Below, one piece after another: positions 48,425-58,025 of a stretch of DNA of 64,000 nt (position 1 is its first letter; each line of letters opens with the position of its first letter). The stretch is from Nonomuraea wenchangensis (GTDB lineage Bacteria > Actinomycetota > Actinomycetes > Streptosporangiales > Streptosporangiaceae): assembly GCF_900111685.1 (NCBI RefSeq), contig NZ_FOHX01000003.1, forward strand, positions 626,960-690,959, written 5' to 3'. A program made the translations under genes and the position numbers. The notes beneath the pieces were generated by a model. That model did no database searches and was not told the origin of the DNA. It worked only from the letters and a program-made list of their open reading frames with translations.

Positions 48425-49387
48425 ATGTCATCCACCATGCACGCGATCGTTCAGGACTCCTTCGGCGGCCCGGAGGTGCTGCGCCTCGCCGAGGTGCCGC
48501 GACCGGCCCCGCTGCCCACCGAGATCCTCGTACGGGTGCACGCCGCCGGCGTGAACCCCGTGGACTGGAAGACCCGTCAGGGCGGCGGTATGGCCGGGGT
48601 GCTGGGGGAGCCGCCGTTCATCCTGGGCTGGGACGTCTCCGGCGTGGTCGAGGAGACCGGGTTCGGAGTGACCATCTTCGAGCCGGGGGACGAGGTGTTC
48701 GGCATGCCGTGGTTCCCGCGCCAGGCGGGGGCGTACGCGGAGTACGTGACCGCGCCCGCCCGTCACTTCGCCCGCAAGCCGCGCGCCTTCGGCCACGAGG
48801 CCGCCGCCGGGACGCCGCTGGCCGTGCTCACCGCCTGGCAGTCCCTGGTGGACACCGCCGCGCTCGGCAGCGGGCAGCGGGTCCTGGTCCATGCGGCGGC
48901 GGGCGGCGTCGGCCATCTGGCGGTGCAGCTCGCCCGGCACGCGGGCGCGTACGTGATCGGCACCGCGAGCGCCGCCAGGCACGACTGGCTGCGGTCGCTG
49001 GGCGTGGACGAGGTGATCGACTACACCACGACCAGGTTCGAGGACGCCGTACGCGACGTGGACGTGGTGCTCGACCTCGTCGGCGACTCCCATGACCGGA
49101 CGAGCACCCGTTCGCTGGAGGTGCTGCGGCCGGGCGGGCTGCTCATCGCGGTGCCGTCGGGCGTGGCGCCGGAGCTGGTCGAGCGCGCCCGCGAACGCGG
49201 GGTGCGCGCGACCGGGATCCTGGTCGAGCCGGACGGCGCGGCGCTGGCCAGAATCGCCGAGCTGATCGACAAGGGCGAGCTGAGCGTCGAGGTCGAGGAC
49301 GTCTTCCCGCTCGCGGAGGCGGCCGAGGCGCACCGGCGTGGCGAGCGGGGACGCACCCGGGGCAAGATCGTGCTCCGCGTCCCCTGA
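48425..49387 (+). CDS. NADP-dependent quinone oxidoreductase-like MDR protein
   Basis: A 320-residue medium-chain dehydrogenase/reductase of the zinc-free quinone-oxidoreductase type (AGVNPVDWKTRQG, then VLVHAAAGGVGHLAVQLARH with the NADP loop AAAGGVG). No structural zinc cysteines. It would reduce quinones or enones with NADPH. Regulation by the adjacent HxlR protein is inferred from divergence and the inverted repeat. Confidence 0.9.
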   Translation: MSSTMHAIVQDSFGGPEVLRLAEVPRPAPLPTEILVRVHAAGVNPVDWKTRQGGGMAGVLGEPPFILGWDVSGVVEETGFGVTIFEPGDEVFGMPWFPRQAGAYAEYVTAPARHFARKPRAFGHEAAAGTPLAVLTAWQSLVDTAALGSGQRVLVHAAAGGVGHLAVQLARHAGAYVIGTASAARHDWLRSLGVDEVIDYTTTRFEDAVRDVDVVLDLVGDSHDRTSTRSLEVLRPGGLLIAVPSGVAPELVERARERGVRATGILVEPDGAALARIAELIDKGELSVEVEDVFPLAEAAEAHRRGERGRTRGKIVLRVP

Positions 49388-49471
49388 CCGGCCGGCCGGG
49401 TCCGGCCCCTGACCTGCTGTGTCTTTTGTTATGTATTGCGCCTTATGTGAGCTTTGTGGAAAAACTGGCGC

Positions 49472-49852
49472 ATGGTGGAGCGCGATCTTCGCAGTGGCGA
49501 TCTGGAGCTCGACCGCCTCATGGCGGAGTTCCAGGCGAGTTCTCAGGAGTTCTCCGAGGTCATCGGGAAGGTCGGTGACGTGGTGGGACAGGCCGAGAGC
49601 ACGGACGGCAAGATCAGGGTGCGGGTCTCGTCCTCGGGGCAGCTCGTCGGCCTGCACCTCGACCCCCGGGCGATGCGGCTGGGGTCGCAGGAGCTGGCGG
49701 GCGCGATCATGGAGCTGTCGCGGCGCGCGACCGACGACGCGGCGCGACGGCTCATGGAGGTGACGCGGCCCTACCTTGAGGGCGACCGGCCCAAGGACGA
49801 CCGGTCCAGGGACGACCGGCGCGGCGACGCCTGGGAGCGCCGCCGCCGCTGA
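49472..49852 (+). CDS. YbaB/EbfC family nucleoid-associated protein
   Basis: A 126-residue YbaB/EbfC-like protein: N-terminal helix (DLELDRLMAEFQASSQEFSE), beta strands (GKIRVRVSSSGQLVGLHLDP), C-terminal helix and an unusual Asp/Arg-rich tail. It is distinct from the recR-linked housekeeping copy. ATG at 49472; the TTG at 49454 is unlikely. It converges on the WXG100-like gene pair, with 29 bases between the stops. In actinomycetes such YbaB paralogues often accompany WXG100-like genes. Confidence 0.82.
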   Translation: MVERDLRSGDLELDRLMAEFQASSQEFSEVIGKVGDVVGQAESTDGKIRVRVSSSGQLVGLHLDPRAMRLGSQELAGAIMELSRRATDDAARRLMEVTRPYLEGDRPKDDRSRDDRRGDAWERRRR

Positions 49853-49881
49853 CCTCCGTGCCCTCCGGGTCACGTCGGCCG

Positions 49882-50832
49882 TCACGGACGCGCGATGAGG
49901 CTGCGCGTGCCGTGGATCAGGAACTTCTGGTACATCTCCTCCTTGGTCAGGCCGTGCTCCGTGCCGGGCAGCGGGTTGTCCCCGTGCTGCGCGTCCATGG
50001 TCATCGAGTACGTGACGGACGACGCCATCCGGGGCAGGAAGCTGCCGGTGTTCAGCTCGGTGCCGTTCGGCAGCTTGACGTGGGTGGCGATGTTCCGCAG
50101 GCCGGGCACCTTCGCCATGAGCGCCGTGCTGCCCTCGGCCACCGTGTCGAAGGCCATGTTCGCGACGAAGTGCTCGCGCAGGGCGTCGAAGTTGTAGCCG
50201 GCCGATCTGACGTCGTTGCCCGACAGGTCCTTCTTGACGCCGCCCAGGTAGTTGAGCCCCAGGGGCAGCACGACCTCGCCCGTCGCGTACGCGGCGCTGT
50301 CGGCCAGCATGTAGGCGAACAGCGGCAGGAGCATGACGACGAACCGGTTGGCGGTGAACTTGAGCACCAGCGCCTTCCGCTTCATGATCGCCTGGAGGAT
50401 CTTCCAGGTGACCACCTGGTATCCGATGGTGTACATCATGTCCACCGTCAGGATCCAGCACAGCACGTGCAGGGCGTGGTTGACCTTCTCGATCGTGTCG
50501 GCGTAGGCGCGGCAGGCGTTGGCGACGTTCCGGTGCTTGAGCGAGACCGCGAGCACGGCCGGGCCGAACTGGTTGGTCCAGAAGTCCTTGAACTCGTCGA
50601 CCGCGGGATCCTTGCTGGTCTTCCAGACCTTCTCGGCGGACGCGTTCGCCTCGCGGAAGTCCTTGTCGATCTTGTCGGCGATGTCGTCCAGCGTGTCGGC
50701 CAGCTCGCGGATCTTCTTCGGGTCGCCGTCCATGTACGAGATGCCGAACAGCACCTCGGGCGCCAGCGCGCCCGCGAGTCCGGCCCCGGCCATGCCGGTC
50801 AGCGCGACCTTCGCTCCGAGCCCCAGGGCCAT
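49882..50832 (-). CDS. WXG100-like membrane protein
   Basis: A 316-residue protein. Residues 35-120 form a helical hairpin-like region resembling the WXG100 superfamily (IRELADTLDDIADKIDKDF, then AEKVWKTSKDPAVDEFKDFW). It is followed by hydrophobic segments around 121-145 and 165-195, and a polar C-terminus. It follows a smaller helical gene by 24 bases in the same direction. No toxin domain can be recognised. It may be a type VII secretion-related or surface protein. Confidence 0.65.
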   Translation of the reverse strand: MALGLGAKVALTGMAGAGLAGALAPEVLFGISYMDGDPKKIRELADTLDDIADKIDKDFREANASAEKVWKTSKDPAVDEFKDFWTNQFGPAVLAVSLKHRNVANACRAYADTIEKVNHALHVLCWILTVDMMYTIGYQVVTWKILQAIMKRKALVLKFTANRFVVMLLPLFAYMLADSAAYATGEVVLPLGLNYLGGVKKDLSGNDVRSAGYNFDALREHFVANMAFDTVAEGSTALMAKVPGLRNIATHVKLPNGTELNTGSFLPRMASSVTYSMTMDAQHGDNPLPGTEHGLTKEEMYQKFLIHGTRSLIARP

Positions 50833-50856
50833 GCCCGTCCCCTCCCTCGCCGGCCG

Positions 50857-51249
50857 TCAGGCCAGCTCGACGGGGGTGGTGGGCACGGGGATGTCCTTCG
50901 GCTGCTGCTTGCCGAACTCCACCAGGCCGTGCACGAAGGCGTTCTTGTCGACCATGTTGGCCCAGTCGGCGGCCTTGACGTTCTTGCTCATGGCCGTGAC
51001 GGCCGCGCCGATGGCCTCGTACGACTTGCTGAGGTTGTCGAGGGCCGTGTCCAGGTCCTTCTGCGCGGCGTCGTAGCCGGGGTGGCCGTCCTTGCCCCGG
51101 CGGAAGATCAGTGCGGCCTCGTCCTCGCCGAGGTAGACCCTGAGGGTCTCCACGTTCGAGCGGTCCTGGATGATCGCCCGGGCGAACTCGCCGCCGTCGT
51201 CGTGGATCGCCTTGCCGGCGGCCTCCATGCTCTTGTGATCGATGTCCAC
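50857..51249 (-). CDS. Small all-helical protein, WXG100-like partner
   Basis: A 130-residue predicted helical protein (DIDHKSMEAAGKAIHDDG, then ALDNLSKSYEAIGAAVTAMS). A true W-x-G turn is not evident. GTG start at 51249 with GGAGGGG 8 bases upstream, a strong ribosome binding site. It lies upstream of the larger WXG100-like membrane protein; the pair could be co-secreted or interact. Confidence 0.65.
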   Translation of the reverse strand: MDIDHKSMEAAGKAIHDDGGEFARAIIQDRSNVETLRVYLGEDEAALIFRRGKDGHPGYDAAQKDLDTALDNLSKSYEAIGAAVTAMSKNVKAADWANMVDKNAFVHGLVEFGKQQPKDIPVPTTPVELA

Positions 51250-51368
51250 AACAGCCCCTCCTGCCACTTGTGCACGGAATCGCCAGTCTCTGAATCGTTT
51301 ATTTCGTCGAGATGTCCTAACGGTTGCTACTTAGAAGCGAAGCCCTTCCCCGCAGGCCGGAGAAAATG

Positions 51369-51382
51369 AGAGAGCGCTCTCT
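51369..51382. promoter_or_regulatory. LacI-type operator before the GH16 gene
   Basis: AGAGAGCGCTCTCT is a perfect 14-bp palindrome with the central CG typical of LacI-family sites and similar to the CebR box. It overlaps a TTGACA (51382-51387) and lies 71 bases before the ATG. Confidence 0.6.
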
Positions 51383-51453
51383 TGACAGGGGCGGTGATGT
51401 TGCCGGAAGGTTTCCGTAAAGTCACGACTCGTGGATCCGATGAGGTAACCCGA

Positions 51454-52701
<1,248 letters not shown>

Positions 52702-52720
52702 GAGCGCGTTCTCGCGCATG

Positions 52721-52751
52721 GCGGCCCTGCCCGGCGTACGGGCGGGGCCGC
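52721..52751. terminator. Terminator after the GH16 gene
   Basis: GCGGCCCTGCCCG and CGGGCGGGGCCGC form a 13-bp stem with one mismatch and a 5-nt loop, between two convergent genes. Confidence 0.7.
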
Positions 52752-52761
52752 GTCATTCCCT

Positions 52762-54135
52762 TCAGCGCTCTGTGAAGACAGGCAGCCGCAGCACGAAGCG
52801 GGCGCCCACGTCGGAGTCCTCGATCGTCAGCGAGCCGCCGTGCGTGTGGGCGATCTCGCGGGCGATCGGCAGGCCGAGCCCGGTGCCTCCGGCGTCCCTG
52901 CTGCGGGAGGCGTCGAGGCGGGTGAAACGCTGGAAGACCATCTCGCGGTGCTCAGGCGCGATGCCCGCGCCGTCGTCCAGCACCTCGAGCACGGCCTCCC
53001 CGTCCTGCTGCCGTACGGTGACGTGAATCAGCCGCTCGGCGTGCCGTTCGGCGTTGTCCAGCAGGTTGGTGAGCAGGCGGACGAGCTGGAGCGGGTCGCC
53101 GCTGACGACGACGCCCGGCCGCAGGCTGGTGATCACCTGCTTGGCGCGGGGCCGGGCGGTCTCGGCGGCGACCAGCGCGCCGAGGTCCACCGACTCCCTG
53201 GAGGAGGGCGCGCCGGCGTCCAGCTTGCTGAGGGTGAGCAGGTCGCCGACGATGGCCTGGAGCCGGTCGAGGCTGGTCAGCACCTCCCGCCCGGTCTCCG
53301 GCCAGTCGGCGTCCTCGGGATGGAGCAGGGCGTCCTCGACCTGCGTGCGCATGGCGGTGATCGGGCTGCGCAGGTCGTGGGAGGCGTCGGTGGCGAACCT
53401 GCGCTGCCGTTCCATCGCGAGGTCCTGCTGGCGCATCGCCGTCTCCAGCCGGTCCAGCATGTGGTTGCCGGTCACGGCGAGGTCCCTGATCTCGTCGTCG
53501 TGCTGCGTGACGGGCAGGCGCATGGCGCCGTCGCCGCTCGCCGTGATGTCGGCCAGCCTTCTCGTGATGGCGCTGACCGGGGCGAGCGTCTTGGCCACGA
53601 TGTGGGAGACCCCGAAATAGGACAGCGCGACCAGCAGCGCCGTGACGCACGCCTGGAAGACGAGCAGCCGCGGGCTGGCGTACCAGGGGACGGCAGGGGA
53701 GAAGGCGAGGATGCGGTAGTCGCCTTCCGGCTGGTAGGCGATCAGCCCGGCCACCGTCTTGCAGGTGCCGGGGAAGGCGGGCAGGTCGCAGATCTCCTCG
53801 GCGACGTCGCTGGCCATGCTTCCGCGCGGGACGAGGTCCGTCTGCCGGGGCTGCCCGGCCAGGTTGGGGGTCGAGGAGATCGGGCGGCCGGCCGGGTCGA
53901 GCACCTGGATGCCGTCGAGGCCGTTGTACGGCAGGGTCGCCCCGAGCTGGTCGCGCTTGATCAGGAGGAGCACGAACAGGGCCCTGCCCGACGTCTGGTG
54001 CCCGTGGACGATCACGGCCTGGTTCCGGACGCCCCACACCACGAACGCGCTGACCACCACGTTCAGCAGCAGCATCACGACGGCCGCGTACACTGCCAGC
54101 CGGCTGCGGAGCGAATGCCCCAAAGGTGTCTTCAC
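52762..54135 (-). CDS. Orphan sensor histidine kinase
   Basis: A 457-residue HAMP-containing kinase: transmembrane helix at about 13-35, an extracytoplasmic sensor (36-155) with two cysteines (Cys116, Cys125), a second helix at 157-175, HAMP, HisKA with His253 in ASHDLRSPI, and a complete HATPase domain (NLLDNAERHAE, DDGAGIAPEHREMVFQRF, GTGLGLPIAREI). No response regulator gene is adjacent. It is divergent from a Na+/H+ antiporter-like gene. Confidence 0.92.
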   Translation of the reverse strand: MKTPLGHSLRSRLAVYAAVVMLLLNVVVSAFVVWGVRNQAVIVHGHQTSGRALFVLLLIKRDQLGATLPYNGLDGIQVLDPAGRPISSTPNLAGQPRQTDLVPRGSMASDVAEEICDLPAFPGTCKTVAGLIAYQPEGDYRILAFSPAVPWYASPRLLVFQACVTALLVALSYFGVSHIVAKTLAPVSAITRRLADITASGDGAMRLPVTQHDDEIRDLAVTGNHMLDRLETAMRQQDLAMERQRRFATDASHDLRSPITAMRTQVEDALLHPEDADWPETGREVLTSLDRLQAIVGDLLTLSKLDAGAPSSRESVDLGALVAAETARPRAKQVITSLRPGVVVSGDPLQLVRLLTNLLDNAERHAERLIHVTVRQQDGEAVLEVLDDGAGIAPEHREMVFQRFTRLDASRSRDAGGTGLGLPIAREIAHTHGGSLTIEDSDVGARFVLRLPVFTER

Positions 54136-54264
54136 GCCCCTCCCCCGCTGGCCAGGACATCACAGCCCGCGTTTTCGGCGAAGGATCAGCCACCTCAAGG
54201 TTGGATAAAAAGGTCGCCGAGGCGGCACGACTGCCGGCGGCCGAGCAGGGAAGTGACCCCGCTG

Positions 54265-55521
54265 ATGTCCTCCCCTGATCTTGTCCTGGCCCTCGCCGGC
54301 GCCGCCGCGCTGCTCGCCGCCGTCCTGCCCGGCCTGCTCGCCCGCCGGGCGCTCTCGCTTCCCCTCGTCTACCTGCTCGCCGGCATGGCGCTGTACCTGC
54401 TGCCGATCGGGCTCCCCGAGCCCGACCCCGTCGTCCACCGGACGGCCGTCGAGCACATCACCGAGATCTGCGTGCTGGTCTCGCTCATGGGCGCCGGGCT
54501 CGCGCTGAACCGGTCGGCCGGGTTACGGAGCTGGTCGACCACGTGGCGGCTGCTCGGCTGGGCGATGCCGCTGACCGTCGCCGGGGTCGCCGCCGCCGCG
54601 ACGGGCGTGCTCGGCTGGCCGCTCGCCGCCGCGCTGCTGCTCGGGGCGGTGCTCGCGCCGACCGACCCCGTGCTCGCCTCCGACGTCAGCGTGGGCGAGC
54701 CGGTCGACGCCGAGAACGCCGACGACGAGGTCCGCTTCGCCCTCACCTCCGAGGCCGGGCTGAACGACGGCCTCGCCTTCCCCTTCGTGTACGCCGCCAT
54801 CGCCCTCGCCACCATCGGCGGCACGGACTGGCTGGGCGAATGGGCGCTGACCGACGTGCTCTACCGGGTCGTCGCCGGCGTGGTCTGCGGCCTGCTCATC
54901 GGCCGCCTGATCGGCCGGCTGACCTTCCACTCGCCGGCCGAGGAGCTGCGGCTGGCCGAACGCCGCGACGGCTTCGTGGCGCTGGCCGCCACCCTCCTCG
55001 CGTACGGCGTGACCGAGCTGGCCGGCGGCTACGGCTTCATCGCCGTGTTCGTCACCGCCTGCGCCATCCGCCGGGTCGAGCGCGGCCACGGCTACAACAG
55101 CGTCCTGCACGGCTTCGTCGAGCAGCTCGAACGGCTCTTCACCGCCTGGCTGCTGCTCCTGCTCGGCGGGTTCGTCGCGGCCGGCGGCCTGGCCCCGCTC
55201 ACCTGGGGCGGCGCCGCCGTCGGCCTGCTGCTGCTCCTGGTCATCCGCCCGCTGGCCGGCTGGCTCTCCCAGCTCCGCGGCCCGGCCGGGCCACGGGAGC
55301 GGGGGGTGATCTCGTTCTTCGGCATCCGGGGGATCGGGTCGCTGTTCTACCTGGCGTACGCGCTGGGCCACGCCGACTTCGGCGTGCCGGCGGAGGAGCT
55401 GTGGGCGGTGACCGCCTTCACCGTGGTGGTCTCGGTCGTCCTGCACGGCGTCACCGCAACCCCCGCCATGAACCGCCTGGACGCCCTCCGCGAGCGCGTC
55501 GCGGAGAGCGGCCGGGGCTAG
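54265..55521 (+). CDS. CPA1-family cation:proton antiporter
   Basis: A 418-residue protein with about 12 transmembrane segments. The key motif LAPTDPVLASDVSVGEP and the SEAGLNDGLAFPFVYA segment with the Asn-Asp pair mark it as a CPA1 Na+(K+)/H+ antiporter. The ATG at 54265 is used; a GTG at 54253 with GGGAAG directly before it is the alternative. It is divergent from the orphan kinase, which may respond to envelope or ionic stress. Confidence 0.88.
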   Translation: MSSPDLVLALAGAAALLAAVLPGLLARRALSLPLVYLLAGMALYLLPIGLPEPDPVVHRTAVEHITEICVLVSLMGAGLALNRSAGLRSWSTTWRLLGWAMPLTVAGVAAAATGVLGWPLAAALLLGAVLAPTDPVLASDVSVGEPVDAENADDEVRFALTSEAGLNDGLAFPFVYAAIALATIGGTDWLGEWALTDVLYRVVAGVVCGLLIGRLIGRLTFHSPAEELRLAERRDGFVALAATLLAYGVTELAGGYGFIAVFVTACAIRRVERGHGYNSVLHGFVEQLERLFTAWLLLLLGGFVAAGGLAPLTWGGAAVGLLLLLVIRPLAGWLSQLRGPAGPRERGVISFFGIRGIGSLFYLAYALGHADFGVPAEELWAVTAFTVVVSVVLHGVTATPAMNRLDALRERVAESGRG

Positions 55522-55528
55522 GCGAAGG

Positions 55529-57094
55529 TCACCGGCGGGCGTACGTCCAGCCGGGCAGGCCGGGCCGCGGACCCGGGTACGGGCGCGGCGCGCTCCTGGC
55601 GCTCATCTCGGCGGGCGGGACCGCCGGGCAGCGGGCGCCCTTGGCGGGCAGCTCGCGGGAGACCAGGTAGCGGTCGATGGCGGCCGTCGGGCAGTCACCG
55701 CTTCCGTAGATGCCGTGCCCCCACCCTTCGTACGTCAGCAGCCGGGCCTCCCGCCCGATCTGCGCCGCCGCGTTGACCGCCCACGGGTAGGGCGTGGCGG
55801 GGTCGTGCAGGGCGTTGCCGACCAGCAGCCCGGGCGAGCCGTCCACCTTGAGCCGGTGCTGCGGGTTCGGGGTGCGCGTGCCCTGGCAGGCCAGCGCGAG
55901 CGGATGCGCCACGGCGCTGACCAGCATGTCCGGGGCGATGGCCGCCGACCTGCGCAGCAGCCGGTCCCATTCGCGGAAGTCGCGTACGGGCAGCGCGTAG
56001 TCCTGGCAGAAGACGAAGCTCGCGTCGTTGATGGTCTCCTCTGCGGCCTTCTTGGCGGTCATCGGGGCGAGGAGGGGGCTCACCGTCCCCGTGCCGCTCT
56101 CCATGGCCGCCAGCAGCTCGGCGAACTGCTGCCAGATCGGCCCGTAGAAGGAGCTGAAGGCGAGCCCGACGAGGTCGAGCTTGCGCAGCACGATCTCGGG
56201 CTCCCCGGGGAAGGTCAGCTCGCCGCGCTCGGCCCTCGCCAGCAGCTCGTGCCAGAGCGCGCGGACGTCCCTGCCGTGCAGCGCGCACGTGTCGGTCCGG
56301 CCGCACCAGGCCACGAACTCGTCGAAGGAGTCCTGCGCGGTCCACGACTCGGTGTCCAGGAACGCCTGGGTGCCGAGGCTGTGGTCCATGTTGCTGTCGA
56401 GCGCGAGGGCGCGGACCCGGCGGGGGTAGCGTTCGGCGTAGAGCTGGCCGATCAGCGTGCCGTAGGAGATGCCGTAGTAGGTGAGCTTGTCGTCGCCGAG
56501 CGCGGCGCGCAGGGCGTCGAGGTCGCGGATCACGTTACCGGTGTGGACGTGGTCGAACAGCGGCCCGGTACGCCGGCGGCAGTCGTCGGCGTAGCGCCGG
56601 TTGTGGGCCAGCAGCGCGTCCCAGTCGGCCTGGCCGCGCAGCGACAGCGGGTCGGGGGCCTGGACGGCGAGCTCCAACGAGCAGGTGATCGGGTGGCTGC
56701 GGGCCACGCCGCGTGGGTCGAAGCCGACCACGTCGAACCGGCTGGTGACCTCGGGGGTGAAGCCGAGCCAGTCGTGCAGCACGGCGTCCGCGCCGGAGCC
56801 GCCGGGGCCGCCCGGGTTGATCACCAGGGAGCCCACGCGGGCGGCCTGGTCGCTCGCCCTGCGCCGGGCGAGGGCCAGCTCGAACGTTCCGCCGCGCGGG
56901 TTGTCCCAGTCGATCGGCACGGTCAGGGTCCCGCACTCGACGGCGGCGTTCTCGGCGCAGGGGGCCCACCGCACTGCCGGCGCCGCGCCGGTCGTGCCGG
57001 CTGTCGCGTCGGCTGCCGCGCCGGCCGCGGTCGCCGGCGCGAGCGGCGCGGTGAGCCCCAGGAGGAGGGCGAGGATCAGGACTGGTCGTCGCAT
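55529..57094 (-). CDS. Secreted alpha/beta hydrolase, tripeptidyl aminopeptidase-like
   Basis: A 521-residue exported protein: signal peptide MRRPVLILALLLGLTAPLAP, an alpha/beta hydrolase domain with oxyanion-region INPGGPGGSGAD, a nucleophile elbow GISYGT, and a TAP-like C-terminal domain with YEGWGHGIYG supplying the histidine. It resembles the Streptomyces SlpD/SlpE and Tap peptidases that cleave N-terminal tripeptides. The ATG at 57094 has GGGA upstream and starts at the classic signal; 57106 is the alternative. Confidence 0.88.
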   Translation of the reverse strand: MRRPVLILALLLGLTAPLAPATAAGAAADATAGTTGAAPAVRWAPCAENAAVECGTLTVPIDWDNPRGGTFELALARRRASDQAARVGSLVINPGGPGGSGADAVLHDWLGFTPEVTSRFDVVGFDPRGVARSHPITCSLELAVQAPDPLSLRGQADWDALLAHNRRYADDCRRRTGPLFDHVHTGNVIRDLDALRAALGDDKLTYYGISYGTLIGQLYAERYPRRVRALALDSNMDHSLGTQAFLDTESWTAQDSFDEFVAWCGRTDTCALHGRDVRALWHELLARAERGELTFPGEPEIVLRKLDLVGLAFSSFYGPIWQQFAELLAAMESGTGTVSPLLAPMTAKKAAEETINDASFVFCQDYALPVRDFREWDRLLRRSAAIAPDMLVSAVAHPLALACQGTRTPNPQHRLKVDGSPGLLVGNALHDPATPYPWAVNAAAQIGREARLLTYEGWGHGIYGSGDCPTAAIDRYLVSRELPAKGARCPAVPPAEMSARSAPRPYPGPRPGLPGWTYARR

Positions 57095-57177
57095 CGCGAT
57101 TCCCATCGTCGGGGGCTTCGATCATCGGCCGTCCATCCGACAAGAGCATCCGACTGAAGTAGGAAATCGTGTCATGT

Positions 57178-57192
57178 CCGGGCATCGCCCGG
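57178..57192. terminator. Short hairpin after the methyltransferase gene
   Basis: CCGGGC-ATC-GCCCGG gives a 6-bp stem directly after the stop of the methyltransferase on the minus strand. No clear T-run follows. Confidence 0.35.
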
Positions 57193-57197
57193 CGGGG

Positions 57198-57959
57198 TCA
57201 CCCGCGTACGGCGCAGAGCAGCCGGTTGTTGCCGCGCTGCCAGAGCGTGCCCACCTCGCCGAACCCGGCCGCCCGCAGCGCCTCGACGTGCTCCGACAGC
57301 AGGTGGGACTCCGAGCCGTGGTGGTCCGCCCCGGCCGTGGTCCGCTCGCGGTCGAGCTCGGCGAGCGCCGGGTCCGCGCTGACGGCGTCCCACCAGGCGC
57401 GCCAGTCCTCCGGCCGCTCCGCGCCGAACACCCGCTGGGCCTCGCGCTCGTGCACCGCGCGCTCCAGCCGGGCGAGCTCGGGCGTGACGTCGTCGCTGTC
57501 CAGGTGGTCGCCGTTGAGCAGCAGCCCGCCGGGACGGAGCGCCCCGGCCAGCTCGGTGTAGACCCTGAGCAGGTCGGGGCCGGAGATCCAGTGCAGCGCC
57601 GTCGTGCTGACGGCCGCGTCCGCGGGCCGGTCGAGGCCGAGCAGGTCGCTCCAGCCGGGCGTGCGCAGGTCGGCGGGGACGAACGTGAGCCCCGGATAGG
57701 CCGCCCGGCCGAGCCCGAGCAGCAGCGGGTCGGCGTCCACCGACACCACCCTGGCCCCGGGCAGCCGCTCCACGATCCGCGCCGACAGCGACCCCGGCCC
57801 GCACCCGAGGTCGATGACCAGCGGGTCGGGCCGGTCCAGGGCTTCGAGCGCGTCGATCAGTACGGTGAAACGCTCCTCGCGGTCGGGCAGGTAGCCCTCC
57901 TGCTGGCGGTCCCAGCGCGCGATCCACTCCAGTGCGGCATCGTGAGTGAGCACAGACAT
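57198..57959 (-). CDS. SAM-dependent methyltransferase (Tam/TylF-like)
   Basis: A 253-residue class I methyltransferase with motif I VIDLGCGPGSLSARIVERLP, acidic motif II VVSVDADPLLL, and ADAAVSTTALHWISGPDLLR as in trans-aconitate methyltransferase-like proteins. The ATG at 57959 is preceded by AGGGAG. It is divergent from a CGNR zinc-finger gene across a region with CAGTCAC repeats. Confidence 0.82.
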   Translation of the reverse strand: MSVLTHDAALEWIARWDRQQEGYLPDREERFTVLIDALEALDRPDPLVIDLGCGPGSLSARIVERLPGARVVSVDADPLLLGLGRAAYPGLTFVPADLRTPGWSDLLGLDRPADAAVSTTALHWISGPDLLRVYTELAGALRPGGLLLNGDHLDSDDVTPELARLERAVHEREAQRVFGAERPEDWRAWWDAVSADPALAELDRERTTAGADHHGSESHLLSEHVEALRAAGFGEVGTLWQRGNNRLLCAVRG

Positions 57960-57965
57960 CTCCCT

Positions 57966-57995
57966 GTGACTGTCATTTATGCTTTCGTCAGTCAC
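57966..57995. promoter_or_regulatory. GTGACTG/CAGTCAC inverted repeat between divergent genes
   Basis: GTGACTG (57966-57972) and CAGTCAC (57989-57995) are perfect 7-bp arms with a 16-bp AT-rich spacer. A third CAGTCAC lies at 58037-58043 inside the start of the CGNR gene. They are likely regulator sites for both genes. Confidence 0.5.
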
Positions 57996-58025
57996 AACAT
58001 AGAACGCGAAGGTGTAACCGGTCAA

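Noticed and set aside
51405..51422. A standard -10 element paired with the TTGACA of the GH16 gene
   Set aside because: At 16-19 bases spacing no TANNNT is present; the TAAAGT further on is too distant.
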